Shown here: one piece after another, positions 40,783-49,518 of the stretch
Layout: each line of letters starts with the position of its first letter
Position numbering within the stretch: the stretch's first letter is position 1
The notes under the pieces: generated by a model
Told to the model about the DNA's origin: nothing
The model's input: only the letters and a program-made list of their open reading frames with translations
Databases searched by the model: none
Made by a program: the position numbers and the translations under genes
NCBI GenBank assembly: GCA_039592335.1
Contig: JBDHBX010000017.1
Location: 1 to 64,000 of the forward strand
Source of the DNA: WVYX01 sp039592335
GTDB taxonomy: Bacteria; Gemmatimonadota; Gemmatimonadetes; Gemmatimonadales; GWC2-71-9
DNA: 64,000 nt
Direction: 5' to 3'

Positions 40783-43368
40783 GTGAATCAACAGAAGCTC
40801 GTTCCCCTTTGTGCCCTGTTTGCGGTCCTGGTGCTGGCAGCGCCGGCGGCGCGCGCCCAGGTGCCGACGTTTGAGGACGTCACCGGACACGCGTTCGGAA
40901 AGCGCGCCACCCCGCATCACCAGATGGTGGCTTACCTCCAACGCCTCGCCGAGGCATCCCCCCGGGTGACCGTGACGGTACAGGGGAAGAGCTGGGAGGG
41001 CCGCGAGCTGATGCTCGCCGTGGTGACCTCGCCCGAGAATCACGCCCGGATCGAGGAGATCCAGGCCAACTCCCGCCGGCTCGCCGATCCGCGCGTTACG
41101 CCGCCGGAACAGGCGCAGGCGCTCCTCCAGAGCCAGCCGGTCGTGGTCTGGTTCGGCGGCTCGATCCACGGATTCGAGCTGTCGGGAGCCGAGGGGGCGC
41201 TCAAGCTGCTGGAGCACCTCACGACGCGTGACGACTCCGCGACGGCCGAGGTGCTGCAGCACGCGGTAGTGCTGATCGACCCGATGCTCAACCCCGACGG
41301 GCGCGATGCGTTCGTCCACATCAACTACGAGAACGAAGGTCACGCACCCAATCCCGATCCGCGGGACTGGGCCAACAGCTTCACCGGCTGGCAGGCGCTC
41401 AAGTTCCGCACGGGCCACTACTACTTCGACACCAACCGCGACTGGTTCGCGCACACGCAGAAGGAGACGCGAGAGCGCATGCCCCATCTCCACGCGTGGC
41501 GCGCCCAAGTGGCGGTGGACATGCACGAGATGGGCTCGGGGCGGGAGTTCTTCTTCGACCCCGGGACCGACCCGACGAATCCGTACTTCCCCGAGTTCGC
41601 CCTGCGGTGGTTCCAGCGTTTCGGCAATGCCTACGCCCAGGCCTTCGACTCCGCCGGCTTCCAGTACACCACGCGGGAGCTGTTCAACTACTTCTATCCG
41701 GGGTACAGCTCGAACCGCGGCTACCAGGGCGCCGTCGCTATGCTGTTCGAGCAGGGGTCCAGTCGCGGGCACGCACTGGAACGTCCGGACGGCACGGTGC
41801 GCACGCTCGCCGAAGCGGTGGAGCAGCAGTACGTCGCGGCGTGGACGGCGGCGCGCACCGCGGCGACGAATCGGGAAGCACTGCTCGCCGATTACTATGC
41901 CTCACAGCAGGTGGCGATCGCCGACGGGCGCCAGGGCGTGCGTCGCTACCTGATCGCCAACGAGGGCGACCCGGTGCTGGTGCGCGAGGTGGTGGAGCTG
42001 CTGCAACGCAACGCGATCGAGGTGTCGGAACTCAGCCAGGCGATCACCCTGTCGGGCGTGCGCGACCGGGAAGGGAAGGAGGTGGGCCGCTGGAACTTCC
42101 CGGCCGGCACCTACGTGGTGGAGGCGGCGCAGCCGTCGGGACGCCTGCTGCGCACGTTGCTGGAGCCGGAGACGCCGCAACCGGAGGCCTTCCTCAGAGA
42201 GGCGCGGGCCCGGGTGGAGCGGGCCGAGAACCCGCGGTTCTACGACATCACGGGATGGTCCCTGCCGCTCCTGTTCAACGTGGGGGGCTACTCCAGCACG
42301 GACGGACGCGAGCTGCCGACCGAGCCGATGGTGAGACCGGAGCTGCCGATGGCTCCCGAGCCGATGGAGCGGGCGGGCTACGCGTACGTGCTGGACGGCC
42401 GCTCGGCCGCCTCGCTCGCGGCCCTGTACCATCTGCGGCACGAGGGCCATCGCGCTTCGGTGCTCACCAAGCGCAGTCGCATCGCGGGGCAGGTGGTGCA
42501 CGGCGGATCGGTGGTCGTGCGCGTCGGTCAGAACGATTCGACGGTGCACGCGGCGGTGGAGAAGGTGGCGGGGCACTTCGGAGTGGGAGTGCTCGCCATG
42601 CACACGGGACTGTCGGACTCCGGTTACCCGCCGCTCGGCTCCGGCTGGCACGGGTTCATGGTCAAGCAGCCTCGCATAGCCCTCCTCGGGGAGACCCCGA
42701 TCTTCCCCTACTCGTTCGGCTGGGCGTGGTACACGCTCGATCGCCAGCACGGGATCCCCACGACCGTGCTGCGGACCAGCTTGGTGTCGCGCACGGACCT
42801 GGACGAGTACAACGTGATCGTCATTCCGGATGCGCTGCCCGAACCGCTCGCGCGGGAACTCGGCGAAGAGGGCAGGGAGCGCCTCGCTCAGTGGGTCCGC
42901 GATGGGGGCACGCTCGTGGCGATCGGTGACGCCATCGATTTCGTGCGGGAGCAACTCGAGCTGATCGCACTGCGGAGTTGGTACGACACCGATGATGGGA
43001 AGGACGCCCAACGCTTCGACGTGCCGGGCGCGATCTTCCGAGCCACCCTGGACGACGGGTACTGGCTGTCGGCGGGATACGACGCCGGAGAGCTCCCGGT
43101 GCTGGTGGATTCACCGGAGCTCTACCTGGCGCCCGAGGGACCGCCCTCCTCGCGCCAGCGGGTCGTGGCGCGCTACGGGGAGAAGCTGTCGGGCCATGCG
43201 TGGCAGGAGACCCTCGAGCGGATTCCCGACGCGGTGTTCGTGTACGAGGAGCGCGTGGACGGCGGTCGGGTCATCGCCTTCGCGGAGGACCCCAACTACC
43301 GCGGGTACTTTAGGGCGGCGAACCGGTTGTTCCTCAACGCGGTGATTCTGGGGCCGAGCGCGCCGTAG
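40783..43368 (+). CDS. exported M14-family zinc carboxypeptidase
   Basis: 861 residues. GTG 40783 is preferred over GTG 40753 because AGGAG lies 7-9 bases before it and a signal peptide follows (KLVPLCALFAVLVLAAPAAR...AQ). The N-terminal half is the M14 metallopeptidase fold: zinc ligands His129 and Glu132 in GGSIHGFELSG, and His248 in VDMHEMGSGREF; DTNRDWF and NPDGRDAF are typical. The other half (about 420-860) is a carboxypeptidase-associated domain with LWPxxG-like signs of a glutamine-amidotransferase-like fold (the NVIVIPDALPEPLARE and GTLVAIGDAIDF segments), as in many Gemmatimonadota M14 enzymes. It is probably a secreted or periplasmic peptide degrader. Confidence 0.9.
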   Translation: MNQQKLVPLCALFAVLVLAAPAARAQVPTFEDVTGHAFGKRATPHHQMVAYLQRLAEASPRVTVTVQGKSWEGRELMLAVVTSPENHARIEEIQANSRRLADPRVTPPEQAQALLQSQPVVVWFGGSIHGFELSGAEGALKLLEHLTTRDDSATAEVLQHAVVLIDPMLNPDGRDAFVHINYENEGHAPNPDPRDWANSFTGWQALKFRTGHYYFDTNRDWFAHTQKETRERMPHLHAWRAQVAVDMHEMGSGREFFFDPGTDPTNPYFPEFALRWFQRFGNAYAQAFDSAGFQYTTRELFNYFYPGYSSNRGYQGAVAMLFEQGSSRGHALERPDGTVRTLAEAVEQQYVAAWTAARTAATNREALLADYYASQQVAIADGRQGVRRYLIANEGDPVLVREVVELLQRNAIEVSELSQAITLSGVRDREGKEVGRWNFPAGTYVVEAAQPSGRLLRTLLEPETPQPEAFLREARARVERAENPRFYDITGWSLPLLFNVGGYSSTDGRELPTEPMVRPELPMAPEPMERAGYAYVLDGRSAASLAALYHLRHEGHRASVLTKRSRIAGQVVHGGSVVVRVGQNDSTVHAAVEKVAGHFGVGVLAMHTGLSDSGYPPLGSGWHGFMVKQPRIALLGETPIFPYSFGWAWYTLDRQHGIPTTVLRTSLVSRTDLDEYNVIVIPDALPEPLARELGEEGRERLAQWVRDGGTLVAIGDAIDFVREQLELIALRSWYDTDDGKDAQRFDVPGAIFRATLDDGYWLSAGYDAGELPVLVDSPELYLAPEGPPSSRQRVVARYGEKLSGHAWQETLERIPDAVFVYEERVDGGRVIAFAEDPNYRGYFRAANRLFLNAVILGPSAP

Positions 43369-43376
43369 GGAGGCTG

Positions 43377-43409
43377 GGAAACGGGGAGCCTCTGAGGTTC
43401 CCTGTTTCC
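43377..43409. terminator. hairpin between convergent M14 and TerC genes
   Basis: GGAAACGGGGA (43377-43387) pairs with TCCCTGTTTCC (43399-43409) with one G-T wobble, loop about 11 bases. A short T run (CCTTG) follows on the plus strand. It probably ends both transcripts. The left arm belongs to the GGGAAAC-type repeat described elsewhere. Confidence 0.5.
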
Positions 43410-43452
43410 TTGACTCCGGTCGGTTGCACAACTGCCAGGTCTGCCGCCATCC

Positions 43453-44211
43453 CTATGTCGCCGTTGGCATCTCCCCCGTCGTATACGCCTGCCTGAGCTC
43501 CACCGGTTTCACCCGCCTGCGCATCCTGAGATTCAGGATCTCCACGAGCACGGAGAAGCCCAGCGCGAAGTAGATGTAGCCGCGCGGAATCTCGTGGCCG
43601 AAGCCCTCGGCGATCAGGGTGACGCCAATGAGCAGCAGGAACGCCAGCGCCAGCATCTTCACTGTCGGGTGTCGCTCCACGAACTCGGCGATCGGCTCCA
43701 CCGAGATCAGCATCACCACTACCGCGATGATGATCGCGGCTGCCATCACCCACACCTCCTTCACCATCCCCACTGCCGTGATCACCGAGTCGAGCGAGAA
43801 GATCATGTCGAGCACCATGATCTGGGCAATCACGCCGGCGAAGGAGCGCGCCACTTTGCCGCTGGCGCGACCCCCCTCGCCCTCCAGCTTGTCGTGAATC
43901 TCGTGGGTTCCCTTGGCCAGTAGGAAGAGGCCGCCCCCGATGAGGATGAGATCGCGGCCTGATATCTCCTGCCCCGGGATCTCGAACAGGGGACCGGTGA
44001 GCCGCATGATCCAGGCGAGGGAGAACAGCAGCGCGAGTCGCATCACCATCGCCCCCACGAGGCCTATGCGACGGGCCTTGCGCTGCTGGTGGGCGGGGAG
44101 CTTCCCGGCCACGATCGACAGGAAGATGATGTTGTCGATCCCCAGCACGATCTCTAGCGCGGTCAGCGTGACCAGCGCGATCCAGATCTCGGGGCTCGTG
44201 AGCCAATCCAT
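43453..44211 (-). CDS. TerC-family membrane protein
   Basis: 252 residues from ATG 44211 (GAGGAGG upstream at 6 bases). Seven to nine TM helices with the family signatures ALEIVLGIDNIIFLSIVAGK and VLDMIFSLDSVITAVGMV, each carrying an acidic residue in a membrane helix (GIDN and SLDS). TerC/Alx proteins export Mn2+ or help metallate exported proteins; tellurite resistance is a side effect. No yybP-ykoY-like leader is convincing upstream. Transcribed alone, facing the M14 gene. Confidence 0.93.
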   Translation of the reverse strand: MDWLTSPEIWIALVTLTALEIVLGIDNIIFLSIVAGKLPAHQQRKARRIGLVGAMVMRLALLFSLAWIMRLTGPLFEIPGQEISGRDLILIGGGLFLLAKGTHEIHDKLEGEGGRASGKVARSFAGVIAQIMVLDMIFSLDSVITAVGMVKEVWVMAAAIIIAVVVMLISVEPIAEFVERHPTVKMLALAFLLLIGVTLIAEGFGHEIPRGYIYFALGFSVLVEILNLRMRRRVKPVELRQAYTTGEMPTAT

Positions 44212-44245
44212 GAATGCCTCCTCCGCACCCGGCAGCGCCGGAAAG

Positions 44246-44266
44246 GGGGAACGGGGAACGGGGAAA
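44246..44266. repeat. three tandem copies of a 7-base G-rich unit
   Basis: GGGGAAC, GGGGAAC, GGGGAAA in direct tandem, in the divergent promoter region of TerC. Related runs (GGGAAACGGGG at 43376-43386; ACGGGAACCGGGAAT near 63350) occur in two other intergenic gaps of this window. Confidence 0.6.
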
Positions 44267-44394
44267 GGTACGCCGGCCGCCCCAGTCCGCGAAGTCACCC
44301 TCTCGTCGTGACTTAGCTCATATCCTCTGCTTGACTCGAATCCTAGGATTACCCATCGTTCGCAGAGTTTTCCCCCGTAGCAGCGAGGATCCTC

Positions 44395-46014
44395 GTGCAG
44401 CGTAAGCGTTTGCGCATCGCCGGGTTGGCCGCGGCCGGATTCGCCGCCTGCGTCTACCCCACCGACCGATCCGGGGAGCTAGAGGTCCAGATGACCACGC
44501 TCCCCACCCTGTTCCTCAAGGACTCGGTCCAGCTCGAGGCCCAGGTGGTGGACGCCGACGGCAACGTGCTGGAGAACGCGGTGGTGGAGTTCGCCTCCAA
44601 CGACCCGACCGTCACGGCCGTGAGCCCCGACGGGCTGGTCCTCGCCGTCGCGGTGGGCACCACGACGGTCAGCGCCACGGCGGTGGAGTACGCGGGGACC
44701 ACCCCGGTGACGCAACCGGCGGTGGTGCGGGGTCTGCTCGAGGTGGACAGCGTGCGGCCGCTCAACGCGAGGTTCGGCGAGCTGGTCGCGATCCATGGAG
44801 TCGGGCTGGACACCAACGACCTGTTCTCGGTGCGATTCGGGGGCGAGGACACCGACTGGTTCACCTTCGTCCCGGATGATCCCGACAACCCCCAGGAGTT
44901 GGGCACGCTCTGGGTCTGGATGTCGCCGCCCGCGCCGCGGGAGTCGGACCTTGCGATCCTCGGGTTCAACGGGGGCGTGCAGCATGCGGAGACCCTTACC
45001 GTGCAGCAGCGCGACATCTACGAGCCCAACGACACCTCTCCCTGGCATCTGGGCAGCCTTCCCACGATCTGGGGTAACCCCGCGGTCGCGTTCGAGGTGC
45101 GACCGCGCAACGACACCGCGCAACCGGCCGACTGGTACACCTTTGACAACGCGAGCACGCAAGACCGCACGATCGTCGTTGCCTCCCAGGTGGTTGGGGC
45201 CGAGACGTACAGTGTGTTCCTGACCGATTCGCTGGAGTGGACGGGCGCCCCCGGGAACCCCTGGGCGGTCGGGCCGGACTCGTGGACCATCGGGCCGCGC
45301 ACTTACCTGTGCGGCGGCCTGCCGATCACGGTGGGGAATGAGCCGTTCCAGCTCGAGGAGCTGCCGTTCCCGTTCACGTTGGTGGCGCTGAAGGACCTGC
45401 CCGCCGGGCGGTACCACATCCTGGCGCCGTACACCTCGCAGGGCGACCCGGCGCGCTACTCAATGCTGATCCTGCCGTCCTACGAGTCGGTGCGCAATCC
45501 GGACATCGCCGAGGAGAACGACTACTGTGACGTGGCGAAGCCTCTGTCGGTCACACAGGTGGGCCCCGGCCAGCCCCGCACGATGACGATCGACAACTTC
45601 CGGGACATTGATTGGTACCGCTTCAGCGTGACGACGGACACCAGCATGACGGTGACCACCACGGCTGTCGATCCCGACGCCGACCTGGATGTGTACGTGG
45701 TCCGCGCCGACAGTGCGCTGGGCGACCTGGTGGACTTGGAGCTGATCGACTTCACCGCCGAGTCTGGCGTCGGTGACGTGCTCGTGATTGACCGCGTCGC
45801 GCCGGGCGACTACTTCCTGATCGTCATGGACTTCCCTGGCGTGCCGACGCAGTACACGCTGGACGCCACCTTCGGGCCGCCGCGCTCGCCACCGGGCTTG
45901 GTGGCACCGTTCGAAGCCTCCGCCCTCGATGCGCTCGCGGCCAAGCGCGCGCGCGCACGTACGGAGCAAGGGTCGCGGGCCGGACTGATGAAGCTGCTCG
46001 AGCGCCTCAAGTAG
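44395..46014 (+). CDS. Ig-like and PPC-domain surface lipoprotein
   Basis: 539 residues, GTG start. The lipoprotein signal ends AAGFAAC (Cys19). Then a Big2-like Ig domain (about 30-105, LFLKDSVQLEAQVVDADGNV), an IPT-like segment (about 110-200, DSVRPLNARFGELVAIHGVG), a middle domain, and a pre-peptidase C-terminal (PPC) domain (about 370-500, IDWYRFSVTTDTSMTVTTTA, DADLDVYVV, APGDYFLIVMDFPG). Such PPC domains accompany secreted proteases but no protease is attached here. It is 13 bases before the kinase operon, so the two may be co-transcribed. Confidence 0.85.
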   Translation: MQRKRLRIAGLAAAGFAACVYPTDRSGELEVQMTTLPTLFLKDSVQLEAQVVDADGNVLENAVVEFASNDPTVTAVSPDGLVLAVAVGTTTVSATAVEYAGTTPVTQPAVVRGLLEVDSVRPLNARFGELVAIHGVGLDTNDLFSVRFGGEDTDWFTFVPDDPDNPQELGTLWVWMSPPAPRESDLAILGFNGGVQHAETLTVQQRDIYEPNDTSPWHLGSLPTIWGNPAVAFEVRPRNDTAQPADWYTFDNASTQDRTIVVASQVVGAETYSVFLTDSLEWTGAPGNPWAVGPDSWTIGPRTYLCGGLPITVGNEPFQLEELPFPFTLVALKDLPAGRYHILAPYTSQGDPARYSMLILPSYESVRNPDIAEENDYCDVAKPLSVTQVGPGQPRTMTIDNFRDIDWYRFSVTTDTSMTVTTTAVDPDADLDVYVVRADSALGDLVDLELIDFTAESGVGDVLVIDRVAPGDYFLIVMDFPGVPTQYTLDATFGPPRSPPGLVAPFEASALDALAAKRARARTEQGSRAGLMKLLERLK

Positions 46015-46027
46015 CAGCAGCCGCGCG

Positions 46028-47611
46028 ATGCTCTGCACGCACTGCCACACGCCGCTGCCGGACGGGACGCAGTTCTGTCCGGCGTGTGGGTCGGACCCGT
46101 CGCGGCCCGGTACCGGGACGGCGTCCCGGGCGGCGACGACGCAGACTGACACGCTCCTCGAGCAGTTACGGGTGCGGGTAGAGGGTCGCTATCACGTTGA
46201 GAAGGTGCTGGGGCGGGGAGGCATGGGCGTGGTGTTCCTGGCCACCGAAACCTCGCTGGCGCGCCCGGTGGCCATCAAGGTGCTTCCGGCCGAGCTGTCG
46301 CACGACGAGAAGTTCGTGCAGCGCTTCGAGCACGAGGCGCGCACCGCCGCCCAGCTCGACCATCCCAACATCATTCCCATCTACGCCGTCGAGGGCATCG
46401 GCGACCTGTACTTCTTCGTGATGAAGTACATCACGGGGCGGGCGCTGGACGAGATCCTCGAGGCCGGGGAAATGCCGGTGGAGCACACCCAGCGGATCCT
46501 GTGGGAGTCCGCCTGCGCCCTGGGGCACGCCCACACCAGGGGCATCGTGCACCGCGACATCAAGCCGGCCAACATCATGATCGACGACGCCGGCCGCACG
46601 ATGCTCACCGACTTCGGGATCTCGAAGGCGCTGCAATCGGCGAGCCAGTTCACCGCCACGGGCCAGGTGATTGGCACGCCGCACTACATGAGTCCCGAGC
46701 AGGCCAAGGGCCAGGAGGTCGACGGGCGCAGCGATCAATATTCGCTCGCGGTCGTCGGGTACCGCATGCTCTCCGGCCGGTTGCCGTTCCAGGACGACTC
46801 GGTCCACACCGTCATCTACAAGCACATCTTCGAGGATCCGCCGTCGCTGCGGGAGCTCTGTCCCGACGCGCCCGAGTACGCGATCGCCGCGCTCGGCAAG
46901 GCGCTGGCCAAGGACCCCGCCGACCGCTTCGCCACGATGGAGGAGTTCGCCACCGCCGTGCTGCCCACGCACCCGGTGACGGCCACGACCTCCTCGGGCA
47001 GCCTGTTGGCCACGGGGCGGGGCTCGCTCGATGCGGCCACCGAGATCGCGACGTCGGGTGGCGAGCCCGGGCGAAAGCGCCGTTGGCTCGCCCTGGCCGC
47101 GACAATGATCGTGCTGGGCGGCGGCACCGGTGGGGCCTACTGGTACCTGTCCGCGACCGGCCAGTTGGCCCCGTTGCTGGGGCGCGGCGGCGATCCGGCG
47201 ACCGCGCTCGCCGCTACGCCGGTGGAGGATTCGGTCACGGCGGGGGCGCGGCAGGACACGGCCACGGCGGACACCGCTGCGGCACCGGCCACGGGTCAAC
47301 AGCAGACCACGCCGCCTCGGCAAACCGAGCCGGAACCCGTGCGGACGCAAACCACGCGGCCGCGCCAGACACAGCAGCGGCCGGCGCCCCCCCGCTTCGG
47401 TTGGCTCACCATCAACGCCACGCCGTTCGGCACGGTGTGGATCGACGGCGTCGAGATCGGCGACACTCCGGTCGTCCGCCGCGAGCTGCAACCGGGCAGA
47501 CACATCATCGAGGTGCGACGTGAGGGCTACCGTACGATTGTCGACACCGTGGCGATCACCTCGCAGAACGAGCTCCGGCTGAGCAAGACCCTCATTCGAG
47601 GAGAGCCATGA
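46028..47611 (+). CDS. serine/threonine protein kinase with zinc ribbon, TM and PEGA domain
   Basis: 527 residues. The N-terminal zinc ribbon has Cys3, Cys6, Cys17 and Cys20 (CTHCHTPLPDGTQFCPACG). Hanks-type kinase (about 57-320): LGRGGMGVVFLATE, the VAIK lysine, VHRDIKPANIMID (catalytic loop near 174), TDFGISKAL, GTPHYMSPEQAKG. A linker leads to one TM helix (about 353-375) and a Pro/Thr/Gln-rich extracytoplasmic stalk, then a PEGA domain (about 455-525, LTINATPFGTVWIDGVEIGD). It senses outside and phosphorylates inside. Its stop codon overlaps the next start by 4 bases (ATGA). Confidence 0.94.
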   Translation: MLCTHCHTPLPDGTQFCPACGSDPSRPGTGTASRAATTQTDTLLEQLRVRVEGRYHVEKVLGRGGMGVVFLATETSLARPVAIKVLPAELSHDEKFVQRFEHEARTAAQLDHPNIIPIYAVEGIGDLYFFVMKYITGRALDEILEAGEMPVEHTQRILWESACALGHAHTRGIVHRDIKPANIMIDDAGRTMLTDFGISKALQSASQFTATGQVIGTPHYMSPEQAKGQEVDGRSDQYSLAVVGYRMLSGRLPFQDDSVHTVIYKHIFEDPPSLRELCPDAPEYAIAALGKALAKDPADRFATMEEFATAVLPTHPVTATTSSGSLLATGRGSLDAATEIATSGGEPGRKRRWLALAATMIVLGGGTGGAYWYLSATGQLAPLLGRGGDPATALAATPVEDSVTAGARQDTATADTAAAPATGQQQTTPPRQTEPEPVRTQTTRPRQTQQRPAPPRFGWLTINATPFGTVWIDGVEIGDTPVVRRELQPGRHIIEVRREGYRTIVDTVAITSQNELRLSKTLIRGEP

Positions 47612-48633
47612 TCCGCCGATTGTGTGTTGCAGGCGCGTTGCTCGCCGCCCTGTTCCCGGCGACGCTCGACGCGCAGGAGCACCCCCTGGTGCGGCGGGCG
47701 CAGCAAGCCTACGACGCGCTCGATTTCTCCGGCAGCATCGGCACGGCGCGGGCGGCGTTGCAGCAGCAACTCACCCGGGAGGACCGCGTTCTGGCGTACG
47801 AGCTGCTGGGCTTCTCGTACGGTGCGCTCGACTCCACGCGGCAGGCGGTTGAGGCCTTCCGCCAGCTGATCTTCCTCGACCCCGACCGTGAGCCCGACGT
47901 GGAGCGCGTGTCACCTCGCATCACCTCGCTCTACGCCTCCGCGCTGGGGCAGGTGCTCGTGGTGCGTCGGGTGACCGTTGACAGCACCTCGTTCATCGCG
48001 GGGCAGGGGTTCGTGCCGATCCGGTTCGAGGTCACGCGGGCGTCCCGGGCCGTGACGCGAGTCATCGGCGGCGGGCTCGATCTGGTGATCGATTCGGCGC
48101 TGGTCGTCGCGGGCGAGATGCAGGTGTTGTGGGATCCGGTCACGGTGAGCGGCGAACCAGTTGCCCCCGGCACGTATCAGGTCGTCGTGACGGTCTTCGA
48201 GGGGAGCAACCAGTTCGGGGCCCCGCTGGATCTGAGCCTCACGCACTCTGCCGTGGATACGCTCGCGCATTTGACGAGCCTGCCCGGCTATACCGAACAG
48301 CCGGAATACGAGACCCCGGGACGCTCCTGGCAGCCGCTGGGGATCGCGCTGCTGTACACGGGGCTCGCGGCCGGCGCGGCGGTGGCGCTGGAGAATCCCA
48401 ACCTGGAGGTGGGGGAGCGCAAGGAGCTGGCCGGCGTCAGCCTGCTCACGTTGATCGCCGGCGTGGCGCTGAGCCTCAAGAAGCCCGATCCCGTGCCCGT
48501 CGAGGCCAACATCCTGTACAACCAGCTGCTACGCGAGGAGCTGGCGCGGCGCAACGCGGACATTGCGCAGCAGAACGCGGAGCGCCGGCATCAGGTCATG
48601 CTTACGGTGGTGCTGCTCGAGGGGGCGCCATGA
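47608..48633 (+). CDS. exported TPR-like protein of the kinase operon
   Basis: 341 residues. The signal peptide (MIRRLCVAGALLAALFPATL...DA) gives an exported protein. The N-terminal part (about 24-95) has a TPR-like helical repeat: VRRAQQAYDALDFSGSIGTA, YELLGFSYGALDSTRQAVEA. The middle domain is beta-rich (about 115-215), then an alpha-helical hydrophobic region (about 240-280) and a C-terminal coiled coil (LLREELARRNADIAQQNAER). Family unknown. The 4-base overlap at both ends (ATGA) means strict translational coupling to the kinase and to the next protein. Confidence 0.85.
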   Translation: MIRRLCVAGALLAALFPATLDAQEHPLVRRAQQAYDALDFSGSIGTARAALQQQLTREDRVLAYELLGFSYGALDSTRQAVEAFRQLIFLDPDREPDVERVSPRITSLYASALGQVLVVRRVTVDSTSFIAGQGFVPIRFEVTRASRAVTRVIGGGLDLVIDSALVVAGEMQVLWDPVTVSGEPVAPGTYQVVVTVFEGSNQFGAPLDLSLTHSAVDTLAHLTSLPGYTEQPEYETPGRSWQPLGIALLYTGLAAGAAVALENPNLEVGERKELAGVSLLTLIAGVALSLKKPDPVPVEANILYNQLLREELARRNADIAQQNAERRHQVMLTVVLLEGAP

Positions 48634-49256
48634 GGCGCGTGCTGACGGTTGCGCTCGCTCTGGGCCTGCTCGGTGCCGCTCGGGCCGACGCGCAGAAGAT
48701 CCGGCTCGGGCTCTCCGGGCTGGGGATGTCGTACGCCGAGACGAACGCAGGCCGCAGCTGGGACGGTGGTGGCGGGGCGGGGTCCGTGGTGCTGCGCGTC
48801 GGCCGGTTCGGGCTCGACGCCTACGGTATCACCGCCAAGCTCGAGGCGGATTCGGCGAACGTGAGCGACTTCGACATGCTGCAGGGCGACGTGCGGGCCA
48901 GCTTCTTCATCGTGCCCGTGATCGCGGTCGAGATCGGTTTCGGGCGCCGCGCCACCGACCCGGACTTCGCCGCGCAGGACTTCGGACTGTGGCGCTTCGG
49001 CATTCTCTCGGAGATGCCGCTCACGAGCCTGGGGCTTATTTGGATCCGCGGCGCGTATCTCGCGCCCAAGTTCGAGGGAGGCGGCGACGTGGGACTCTCG
49101 GCGGAGGTCGGTCTCGGCATCGCGGTGGGCACTTCGAACGGGCGGTTCCGAGCGCGTGCCGACTACGAGTTCCAGCGCATCGATCGAGAGGTGGAGGGCC
49201 AGGACGTGCCGCTCCAGACGTCGCTGGCGAAGCTGGGTGTGGAGGTCGGCTTCTAG
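48630..49256 (+). CDS. outer-membrane-barrel-like protein of the kinase operon
   Basis: 208 residues from ATG 48630, which overlaps the preceding stop (ATGA). The signal peptide MRRVLTVALALGLLGAARADA leads to alternating amphipathic strands with a final Phe (VGLGIAVGTSNGRF...GVEVGF), the usual terminus of an outer-membrane barrel. No specific family. The kinase, a periplasmic bridge and an outer-membrane protein made as one unit suggest a single trans-envelope sensing or stress complex. Confidence 0.83.
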   Translation: MRRVLTVALALGLLGAARADAQKIRLGLSGLGMSYAETNAGRSWDGGGGAGSVVLRVGRFGLDAYGITAKLEADSANVSDFDMLQGDVRASFFIVPVIAVEIGFGRRATDPDFAAQDFGLWRFGILSEMPLTSLGLIWIRGAYLAPKFEGGGDVGLSAEVGLGIAVGTSNGRFRARADYEFQRIDREVEGQDVPLQTSLAKLGVEVGF

Positions 49257-49261
49257 CGCAC

Positions 49262-49513
49262 CTACGATTGCTCGTCGTCGACCGCATCGCTCGGGTCGGC
49301 ATCCCCATCTTCCGAGAGCCGCTGCGGCAGGAACCGCAACACGATTCCCACGACCAACGCTGCAATGCCGGTCCACACGAGCAGCGGGCGTCCGACACGC
49401 GCCCCGGCGAGCACGAGCGCTGCGCCGACGACCAGCGCAGCCATCTTCCAGCGCAGGTAGCGGTCGGGTCCCCGTCTGGCGCGGCTGGCGAGGAACATGT
49501 TATAGAATATCAC
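49262..49513 (-). CDS. small two-TM membrane protein
   Basis: 83 residues, GTG 49513 (or ATG 49498; neither has a well spaced ribosome site). Two TM segments: AALVVGAALVLAGARVGRPL and LLVWTGIAALVVGIVLRFLP, an N-terminal basic patch and an acidic C-terminal tail (LSEDGDADPSDAVDDEQ). No family known. Its 5' end is 5 bases from the penicillin acylase start on the other strand, so both promoters must lie inside coding sequence. Confidence 0.65.
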   Translation of the reverse strand: MIFYNMFLASRARRGPDRYLRWKMAALVVGAALVLAGARVGRPLLVWTGIAALVVGIVLRFLPQRLSEDGDADPSDAVDDEQS

Positions 49514-49518
49514 TCCCC

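Noticed and set aside
44246..44266. CRISPR repeat
   Set aside because: Units are only 7 bases long, directly adjacent and with no spacers; no cas genes in the window.
44212..44394. Manganese (yybP-ykoY) riboswitch upstream of TerC
   Set aside because: The conserved core sequence and pairing pattern are not recognisable; only G-rich repeats are seen.
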